From Pirellulaceae bacterium (lineage in GTDB: Bacteria; Planctomycetota; Planctomycetia; Pirellulales; Pirellulaceae): DNA of 12,834 bases. A program made the position numbers and the translations under genes. Positions 7,897 to 12,834 of this stretch are shown here, one piece after another (position 1 is the first letter of the stretch; every line of letters begins with the position of its first letter). Location of the stretch: NCBI GenBank assembly GCA_013002105.1, contig JABDKS010000984.1, forward strand, positions 1-12,834. Reading direction: 5' to 3'. A model generated the notes under the pieces. That model was not told the origin of the DNA. It was given only the letters and a program-made list of their open reading frames with translations, and made no database searches.

Positions 7897-9129
7897 ATGG
7901 CGATGGACGACTCCCAGCAACCAGACTCGCAGCAGCCAGACTCCCAGCGACCAGTAAAAAACGTGGCCGTGCTGGGTGCAACCGGCAGTATTGGGACGGC
8001 TACTGCCGACGTGATCAACCACTTACAGAGAGTCGACCCGGATCATCAGTGGCGAATGTGGGCTGCGTCAGGCCATCGGAATTTAGCTGCCTTGACGCAA
8101 ATCGCCGAGGACGCGTCGCTGCGACCCGAACGTTTGGTATTGTCTGATCCGTCAGTCGCTGGGCAGTTTCGACCCAGCGACCGACTTGGCCCCATCAAGA
8201 TTTCCACCGGCCCGGAGGCCCTGGTTGAAGCCGCTCAGCATCCTGCAATCGATGTCGTTGTCGCCGCGATCGTGGGGCGTGCCGGCTTGGAAAGCACGTT
8301 GGCCGCGGTCGAAAGCGGCAAACGCGTCGCGTTGGCCAATAAAGAAACATTGGTGCTGGCCGGCCCGCTGGTGCGTCAACGATTGCAGCAGTCCGACGCG
8401 GAACTGTTGCCCGTTGATAGCGAACACTCCGCGATCTTTCAGTGCATGCGATCGTGCGGTTCGATTCCCAAGCGGTTGATACTGACGGCCAGCGGTGGGC
8501 CTTTTCGCACCTGGTCCAAATCGGAAATGGATCAGGCAACTCCCAAGTCGGCCCTGGCGCATCCGACGTGGGATATGGGGCCGAAAATCACCATCGATTC
8601 GGCGACGATGATGAATAAGTCGTTGGAGGTAATCGAAGCGCGTTGGCTTTTTGACGTGCCTGCGGAAAAGATCGAAGTCGTTGTGCACCCACAATCGATC
8701 GTGCATTCCATGGTCGAATTCGAAGACGGATCGGTGATCGCACAGTTGAGCCCGCCCGATATGCGGTTGCCGATCCAATTTGCCATGACTTACCCGCGCC
8801 GGTTGCCCTGTGGTGCTCCGCCTCTGGACAGGGCCCAAACGTGGGATTTGACGCTCGAGCCGGTCGATCGGGAACGTTTTCCCGCCTTGGATCTGGGATT
8901 TGAGGTGGCTCGAGTGGGCGGAACTGCCGGTGCGGTGGTCAATGCGGCCAACGAACAGGCGGTCGGTCTGTTCCTGGACGGCCAAATTCGGTTTACTGAC
9001 ATCGTTCCACGGTGCCGCCAAGTGCTCGAAAACCATACGCACGAGGCTCAACCGCCCCTCGATCGACTTTTGGATCTCGATCGCTGGGCCCGTGCAGAGA
9101 CCCTGCGATCTTGTGGGCTCAAAGCATAG
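7897..9129 (+). CDS. dxr: 1-deoxy-D-xylulose 5-phosphate reductoisomerase
   Basis: Dxr converts 1-deoxy-D-xylulose 5-phosphate to 2-C-methyl-D-erythritol 4-phosphate with NADPH, the committed step of the MEP isoprenoid pathway. It is a cytosolic enzyme. From the ATG at 7897 the product is 410 residues, close to E. coli Dxr (398). Motifs: NADPH-binding GATGSIG (27-33), LANKET (146-151), metal site VDSEHS with Asp174 and Glu176, ASGGPF (198-203), the catalytic loop AHPTWDMG with His222 and Trp225, and DSATMMNKSLE with Glu244 as the third metal ligand. The C-terminal helical domain contains GAVVNAANE (345-353). The open frame extends upstream to a TTG at 7741, but that extension is poorly conserved-looking. 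An ATG at 7903 is also possible. The first 20 residues are a DSQQP repeat before the Rossmann strand begins. No Shine-Dalgarno sequence is evident. rseP follows 96 bases downstream, so the two are probably cotranscribed. Confidence 0.96.
   Translation: MAMDDSQQPDSQQPDSQRPVKNVAVLGATGSIGTATADVINHLQRVDPDHQWRMWAASGHRNLAALTQIAEDASLRPERLVLSDPSVAGQFRPSDRLGPIKISTGPEALVEAAQHPAIDVVVAAIVGRAGLESTLAAVESGKRVALANKETLVLAGPLVRQRLQQSDAELLPVDSEHSAIFQCMRSCGSIPKRLILTASGGPFRTWSKSEMDQATPKSALAHPTWDMGPKITIDSATMMNKSLEVIEARWLFDVPAEKIEVVVHPQSIVHSMVEFEDGSVIAQLSPPDMRLPIQFAMTYPRRLPCGAPPLDRAQTWDLTLEPVDRERFPALDLGFEVARVGGTAGAVVNAANEQAVGLFLDGQIRFTDIVPRCRQVLENHTHEAQPPLDRLLDLDRWARAETLRSCGLKA
7909..7953 (+). repeat. Three 15-bp tandem units encoding DSQQP at the Dxr N-terminus
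   Basis: GACTCCCAGCAACCA, GACTCGCAGCAGCCA and GACTCCCAGCGACCA lie head to tail and encode DSQQP, DSQQP and DSQRP (Dxr residues 5-19). They sit between the start codon and the first beta strand of the NADPH domain, so the enzyme core is not disturbed. Confidence 0.85.
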
Positions 9130-9225
9130 AATGGGGACCCGATCGTCGGATCCTCCCAAGATTGCACCCCCTGAAGCGAATCCCGGCATCCCGCGGGTTC
9201 GACAAAATAAAAAGGCATGTCCTAG

Positions 9226-11355
9226 ATGATTATTGAATGGCTCGCTTCTTCGTTGCCGCTGGCGGATACCGAAGTTAGCTACTGGAGCACGTTGCTGTCG
9301 CAGATCTGGTTATGGGTCCGCGTCGCGCTCGGCATCGGCTTGGTCATTTTTGTTCACGAGCTGGGACATTTTTTGGCCGCCAAGACTTTCGGCGTGAAAT
9401 GCGAGAAATTCTATGTCGGATTTGATGTCCCGATCCGAATCGGCCCCATCAAGTTCCCGCGTACGTTGGGCAAATTCACTTATGGCGAAACCGAGTACGG
9501 GATTGGGATTTTGCCGCTGGGTGGGTACGTCAAAATGCTCGGACAGGACGATGATCCACGCAAAGCTCAAGAAGAAGCCGATCGGATCAAGCTCGAAGGC
9601 GGAAACGAAGACGACGTCGAAGTCGCACTGGATCCACGCAGCTATCCGGCCAAGCCGGTTTGGCAACGGATGGTCATCATCAGCGCCGGTGTGATCATGA
9701 ACGTGATCACGGGGGTCCTGTTTGCCGCGATTGCTTTTGGCTACGGGGTCACCTACACCCCGGCGATCGTTGGCGGCGTAACTCCCGGCGGACCGGCGTG
9801 GAAAGCTGGGATCGAACCGGGCGGACGTGTGATCGGAGTCGGTGAATACAAAGACCCCAAGATGCATTTTCGCGAGATGCGATTGGAAATTCTCACCGCC
9901 GGGTTGGATTCGCCCGATCAACCGGTCGATCTTGCTATTGAGTACGACGATGGGGTTCGACATTATCAACTGGTTACCGCCCCGCATCCGGAAGACGAAG
10001 ACATTCGGATGATCGGGATCACCAGTCCCACGTCGCCAAAACTAAGTAAGCAGATCTATGCCAGCCCCGGCAGCGTTGCGGCCAATGTTTTGACCGAACT
10101 GGACTCCGGTGCACGAATCGTCGCGTTTGATTCCAACCCGATCGATGCTGACGCAATCGTGCCGGGGACGCCGCTGTTTGATTATCTGAATTCCAATCCG
10201 ACGAAAACGATTCGATTGGATTTGGAACGGCTCGATGGAACCAAGCACACCATCGAATTGCCACCGCAAAAATCTCGCTCGATCGGTTTGCGATTCGCCA
10301 TGGGGCCGATCGTGTCGGTCGTCGACAACGGACCGGCCGCCAAAGCCGGTATCCAAGTAGGCGACGTGATCGAATCAATCAATGGGACCGACGCGATCGA
10401 TGCGTTTGGTTTTCCCATCGATGTAACCACGGCGACCGGGCCGATCCAACTGACGCTCTCCCGCGTGCAAGGCGATCAGTCCGAGACATACGAGGTCGAG
10501 TTGACGCCGGCAAAATCGCCGCAGACTTTGGAACCGACGTCTGGAATGGGCGGTGAGATCGCAATCAACACGCTCGGCTTGGCCTATCGCGCCAGTAAGA
10601 CGATCTCTGAAGTGCTGACCGAGAGCGATTCGGACGCGTCGCCGCTGGCGGTGTTGAAACCCGGCGATGTCGTCCAGGAAGTCCATTTGGTGCTCAATGA
10701 AGACTTGGCCGATCCAACCAAACATGACCTGCGAGAAGAGGTCTTGGAAAAGCTGCGTGACTATAAGTTCGACAAGCCCAGCTCGCTGACCAGTTTTATC
10801 AACGCAATTCAGCATTTGCCGGTCGGTTCCAAATTTGTTGTGCTGGCTGAACGACCGCCCGAAAACACCATCATCGAAACGTCTGTGGTCGTCACAGAAG
10901 ATTCACGCGTCCAATTCTCGCGGGGAATGGGTTGGGTCGCTGCCGAACAGTTGCAGACAGCCGACTCATTTGGCCATGCGTTGGCCTTGGGATGGCGTGA
11001 GGGCAAGCGGCGGCTGAACGATGTGTTCCGATTCTTGGGAATGATGGTCCGCGGTCGGGTCAAAGGAAAGCAAGTTGGCGGTCCCATCCGAATCGTTCAG
11101 ATTGCAGGTATGGAAGCCGAGCGGGGGATCTCACCTCAGTTGTTGTTCTTGACGATGCTCAGCATGAATCTGGCGATCTTGAACTTCCTGCCGATTCCCG
11201 CACTCGACGGCGGGCATATGGTGTTCCTGATTGCTGAAGCGATTCGGGGCAAGCGAGTCGATGAGCAATTAGAGATGCGGCTGACACTCGCGGGCGTGCT
11301 TGCGCTGCTCGCGCTGATGGTCGTCGTGTTCTTTAACGACATCATCAACATTTAA
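9226..11355 (+). CDS. rseP: RseP-type site-2 intramembrane zinc metalloprotease with expanded PDZ region
   Basis: This 709-residue M50 protease cuts substrates inside the membrane. The family processes anti-sigma factors and clears signal-peptide remnants; the substrate here is unknown. TM1 (about 28-50) carries HELGH (44-48). TM2 is about 148-174, TM3 about 637-657 and TM4 about 685-704. NFLPIPALDGGH (653-664) supplies the third zinc ligand, Asp661. GGPIRIVQIAG (618-628) is also typical. Between TM2 and TM3 lie about 460 residues instead of the much shorter region in E. coli RseP (about 450 residues in total). Clear PDZ domains sit near 180-265 and 358-428 (NGPAAKAGIQVGD), with degenerate PDZ-like units near 275-350 and 445-560. 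The ATG at 9226 has only a weak AAAGG at 9211-9215, spaced 10 bases. It lies 96 bases after dxr and ends in a hairpin terminator. Catalytic residues are intact. Confidence 0.94.
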   Translation: MIIEWLASSLPLADTEVSYWSTLLSQIWLWVRVALGIGLVIFVHELGHFLAAKTFGVKCEKFYVGFDVPIRIGPIKFPRTLGKFTYGETEYGIGILPLGGYVKMLGQDDDPRKAQEEADRIKLEGGNEDDVEVALDPRSYPAKPVWQRMVIISAGVIMNVITGVLFAAIAFGYGVTYTPAIVGGVTPGGPAWKAGIEPGGRVIGVGEYKDPKMHFREMRLEILTAGLDSPDQPVDLAIEYDDGVRHYQLVTAPHPEDEDIRMIGITSPTSPKLSKQIYASPGSVAANVLTELDSGARIVAFDSNPIDADAIVPGTPLFDYLNSNPTKTIRLDLERLDGTKHTIELPPQKSRSIGLRFAMGPIVSVVDNGPAAKAGIQVGDVIESINGTDAIDAFGFPIDVTTATGPIQLTLSRVQGDQSETYEVELTPAKSPQTLEPTSGMGGEIAINTLGLAYRASKTISEVLTESDSDASPLAVLKPGDVVQEVHLVLNEDLADPTKHDLREEVLEKLRDYKFDKPSSLTSFINAIQHLPVGSKFVVLAERPPENTIIETSVVVTEDSRVQFSRGMGWVAAEQLQTADSFGHALALGWREGKRRLNDVFRFLGMMVRGRVKGKQVGGPIRIVQIAGMEAERGISPQLLFLTMLSMNLAILNFLPIPALDGGHMVFLIAEAIRGKRVDEQLEMRLTLAGVLALLALMVVVFFNDIINI

Positions 11356-11364
11356 ATCAATCGC

Positions 11365-11405
11365 TTTCTCGTGAGCCGATGGCGCAAGCGACCGGCTCGG
11401 AGAAA
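11365..11405 (+). terminator. Hairpin terminator after dxr-rseP
   Basis: Ten bases after the rseP stop, TTTCTC (11365-11370) pairs with GAGAAA (11400-11405) and GAGCCG (11373-11378) pairs with CGGCTC (11393-11398). They are separated by a small GT/G internal loop. The terminal loop ATGGCGCAAGCGAC can add a short CGC/GCG stem. Twelve paired bases directly after the operon make a terminator likely, although no U-tract follows. Confidence 0.6.
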
Positions 11406-11485
11406 TGACGTCGTCACCCTATAGCCCGCGACTGGCGATAACGGCTCATTGAGTCAATCAACAAACCGGCGACGTGTCTCATTGC

Positions 11486-11499
11486 GACCCTGCTGGGTC
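11486..11499. terminator. Small hairpin downstream of the minus-strand membrane protein gene
   Basis: GACCC (11486-11490), loop TGCT, GGGTC (11495-11499) form a perfect five-base stem. It lies 34 bases past the stop of the gene at 11533-12333 and could terminate it. It is short and has no T-run. Nothing else in the rest of the 11406-11532 gap stands out. Confidence 0.25.
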
Positions 11500-11532
11500 C
11501 CTATGCGATCCTGCCTGTGTCACGCTGCGCCG

Positions 11533-12333
11533 CTAATCCCATAGCAACGCGGGTGCCGCGTAGGGATTGCTTGATCGTTCGGGCCGCGCCGCTGTGTTGG
11601 AAGGTTCCAGTGGCGTCGAGAATTGGAATTGACTGCCGTGCGCAATGGCGTTGATTTGATTCACTAGCGCAATCGCATCATCACGACGACGTGAACTTCG
11701 CAAGGTCCCGTATCGATGATCGCGATAGGAAATCGGTACTTCGATCGGACCATCCATGGTTCGTGCCGTAATGACAACCATGTTCGTCGACGTGATCCAG
11801 CCGGGTGGGCGAAAGGCGTGGAATTCGGCGTTCAAGATCGAATCGGCAGGCATCTCGTATCGATCGCAGTCGCCTTCGAGTAAAACGCCGCTGGCATCCA
11901 CACGAATCAGTAGCAAGTCGGTCGCGGTCTCGAATGAGTTTTTTCGCCAACGTTCACGCGGGACCAATTCGACAACGCGGGCATTGTTTTGTTTCGCCCA
12001 GGACAGACGATCCGATCTTGTTGCAATCGCTCGACGCAGTCGTCTGCAAAGCAATAAGTTGACGGGCCATTCTGGATAGACGAACAGCAATCCCAACTGC
12101 ATCGCTAGTAAAACGACCGCGAGTTGCCACGAGAACAATCCAAAGCGTGACATCAAATCGCTAGACCCCATCATCAGACAGGCGCCTAAGATGGCAAACC
12201 AAATCCAAACTGTTTGAAATAACAGCAACGCAGCCGAGTTTGACAGCAGCGAGAATCGATTCATCACCCTCATGGATTCACCGCTGTCGATCGGCGTGAC
12301 GCGCGCGAGGTGGGTGGCGGATTCAGAGTGCAT
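11533..12333 (-). CDS. Hypothetical two-helix membrane protein with C-terminal NPYAAP motif
   Basis: I do not recognise a named family for this 266-residue protein. It has a polar N-terminus, hydrophobic helices at about 33-55 and 67-87, and a basic turn (CRRLRRAIATR, 96-106). A soluble domain of about 160 residues follows, rich in beta-like stretches (LLLIRVDASGVLLEG, NMVVITARTMDGPIEVPISYRD). The tail is polar and contains SSNPYAAP (255-261). Two membrane helices plus a C-terminal cytosolic domain suggest a small sensory or structural membrane protein, in topology resembling bacterial PH-domain or YcxB-like proteins; that is a guess. Asn-Pro-Tyr-x-x-Pro motifs near a terminus are, from memory, recurrent in planctomycete membrane proteins. 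The ATG at 12331-12333 is used; in-frame ATGs at residues 21 and 24 sit closer to the first helix and are real alternatives. The start codon lies in a possible leader hairpin. Confidence 0.72.
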   Translation of the reverse strand: MHSESATHLARVTPIDSGESMRVMNRFSLLSNSAALLLFQTVWIWFAILGACLMMGSSDLMSRFGLFSWQLAVVLLAMQLGLLFVYPEWPVNLLLCRRLRRAIATRSDRLSWAKQNNARVVELVPRERWRKNSFETATDLLLIRVDASGVLLEGDCDRYEMPADSILNAEFHAFRPPGWITSTNMVVITARTMDGPIEVPISYRDHRYGTLRSSRRRDDAIALVNQINAIAHGSQFQFSTPLEPSNTAARPERSSNPYAAPALLWD

Positions 12334-12387
12334 GGCGGTCTCACTGCGATGGTGTCGGAACCATCCAGCTTAATATGGCTACCGCCA
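12333..12387 (-). promoter_or_regulatory. Nested inverted repeats in the leader of the membrane protein gene, overlapping its start codon
   Basis: TGGCGGT (12333-12339) is complementary to ACCGCCA (12381-12387). Nested inside, GATGGT (12348-12353) is complementary to ACCATC (12360-12365) around a six-base loop. In the minus-strand transcript the outer stem ends on the A of the AUG, and the inner hairpin lies about 15-32 bases upstream of the AUG. Folding would bury the initiation region and could limit translation; as DNA it could instead be a two-part operator. It is seen by eye with no energy calculation. Confidence 0.4.
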
Positions 12388-12438
12388 ATTCAAATCACTA
12401 TTTCACGCTTGCTAAGAAATGAGCGTTAGGTCGCGATT

Positions 12439-12509
12439 GCGGGCCTGCTGAGTCCATCGCCGCCCACAATTCGGATACCACACTTGATAGCGAAGCCCAC
12501 TGGGCCCGC
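12439..12509 (-). terminator. Weak inverted repeat downstream of the rhodanese gene
   Basis: GCGGGCC (12439-12445) is complementary to GGCCCGC (12503-12509), 57 bases apart. A tighter GCC-cactg-GGC element lies at its right side (12496-12506), about ten bases past the rhodanese stop. One of these may end the rhodanese transcript, but the long spacer makes this doubtful. The remaining bases between 12388 and 12518 show no other clear element. Confidence 0.22.
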
Positions 12510-12518
12510 CTTTAGTCG

Positions 12519-12834
12519 TTAATACCGCGCCACGCTCGGATCGATCTCCTGACTCCACTGATCGATGCCACCGGCCAAATTCTGTACTTTGGCAAAACCC
12601 ATTTCACGCAGCGCGTTGGTCACTCGCAGGCTGCGTCCGCCGTGGTGGCAGTGGACAACGATCAAGCGATCGCGATGCTGTTCCAATTCGTCAACGCGAT
12701 CTCGCAATTCACTCATCGGGATCAGGACACTGCCGTCGATTCTGGCCGTTTCGTATTCGTCCTTTTCGCGAACATCCAGCAGCAAAAAGTCATTGCCGTT
12801 GTTCTGCATTTGGGCCACCGAGGCGACGTCAGTC
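12519..12834 (-). CDS. Rhodanese-like domain protein (5' end beyond the window)
   Basis: The frame stays open from the stop at 12519 to the right edge, giving at least 105 residues, and the fold clearly begins upstream of the in-frame GTG at 12816-12818. Residues encoded beyond that GTG (TDVASVAQMQ) match the first strand and helix of rhodanese domains, so the true start is probably just outside the window. Motifs: FLLLDVREKDEYE, IDGSVLIPMSEL, the active-site loop CHHGGRS with the persulfide-forming Cys, then GFAKVQNLAGGIDQWS and the ending EIDPSVARY. Single-domain rhodaneses carry sulfane sulfur or act in redox and thiol metabolism; the donor and acceptor are unknown. The ending also resembles rhodanese domains at the C-terminus of MoeB/ThiF-type proteins, so a longer fusion protein reaching past the edge cannot be excluded. 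Confidence 0.88.
   Translation of the reverse strand, partial: TDVASVAQMQNNGNDFLLLDVREKDEYETARIDGSVLIPMSELRDRVDELEQHRDRLIVVHCHHGGRSLRVTNALREMGFAKVQNLAGGIDQWSQEIDPSVARY

Noticed and set aside
7565..7981. Small open frames on both strands in the ftsH-dxr gap (7565-7837 plus, 7598-7981 minus)
   Set aside because: Neither resembles a known protein nor has a ribosome binding site. The minus frame runs into dxr codons, and its hydrophobic start is a translation of Gln/Ser/Pro-repeat DNA.
8152..9189. 345-residue open frame antisense to dxr
   Set aside because: It is a mirror of the codon structure of dxr, whose motifs are all on the plus strand. It has no family resemblance and is rich in Arg, His and Gln.
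1..12834. Defence island, prophage, integrative element or CRISPR array
   Set aside because: No integrase, transposase, nuclease cluster, regularly spaced palindromic repeats or tRNA attachment site is visible. The genes are mostly housekeeping or widespread families.

Overview
The window reads as core chromosome of a planctomycete, probably a Rhodopirellula/Pirellula-like member of the Pirellulaceae. The basis is family-level resemblance: a large YhaN-type ATPase with a charged tail, an FtsH with a long Asp/Ala linker, an RseP with an enlarged PDZ region, a small membrane protein ending in an Asn-Pro-Tyr motif of a kind I associate with planctomycetes, mostly absent Shine-Dalgarno sequences, and a moderately GC-rich base composition (not counted). 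No search was run, so the taxonomy is inference.

Layout, left to right. (1) Positions 1-3983, plus strand: the last 39 codons of an upstream gene overlap by ATGA with a 1288-residue YhaN/SbcC-like coiled-coil ATPase. The upstream gene is probably the SbcD/YhaO-type nuclease partner, so this looks like a translationally coupled nuclease/ATPase pair. (2) 4031-5032, minus strand: an exported SMP-30/gluconolactonase-family protein converges on the ATPase gene. Both TAG stop codons lie in the arms of one inverted repeat. (3) 5256-7535, minus strand: ftsH, the membrane AAA+ zinc protease. A 208-base gap with a 17-bp tandem repeat separates it from the SMP-30 gene downstream. (4) 7536-7896: a 361-base divergent intergenic region with a plausible ftsH promoter and a small palindrome. 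(5) 7897-11355, plus strand: dxr (MEP isoprenoid pathway) followed by rseP (site-2 intramembrane protease), a pairing seen in many bacteria, then a good hairpin terminator. (6) 11533-12333, minus strand: an unrecognised two-helix membrane protein whose leader can fold over its own start codon. (7) 12519 to the right edge, minus strand: a single-domain rhodanese cut by the end of the window.

Functionally, ftsH and rseP encode two envelope proteases that sit divergently around one intergenic region, with dxr supplying isoprenoid precursors. The ATPase/nuclease pair is a DNA-processing module whose ATPase appears to be membrane-anchored.

I see no mobile element, CRISPR array, tRNA, rRNA or defence island, and no clearly new multi-gene system. 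The unusual material is at sub-gene scale. Three different proteins (ATPase tail, FtsH linker, Dxr N-terminus) each carry a 15-bp-period repeat encoding a different pentapeptide. The ATPase has a transmembrane hairpin where SbcC/Rad50 proteins have a zinc hook. RseP has up to four tandem PDZ-like units. Two intergenic hairpins involve start or stop codons.
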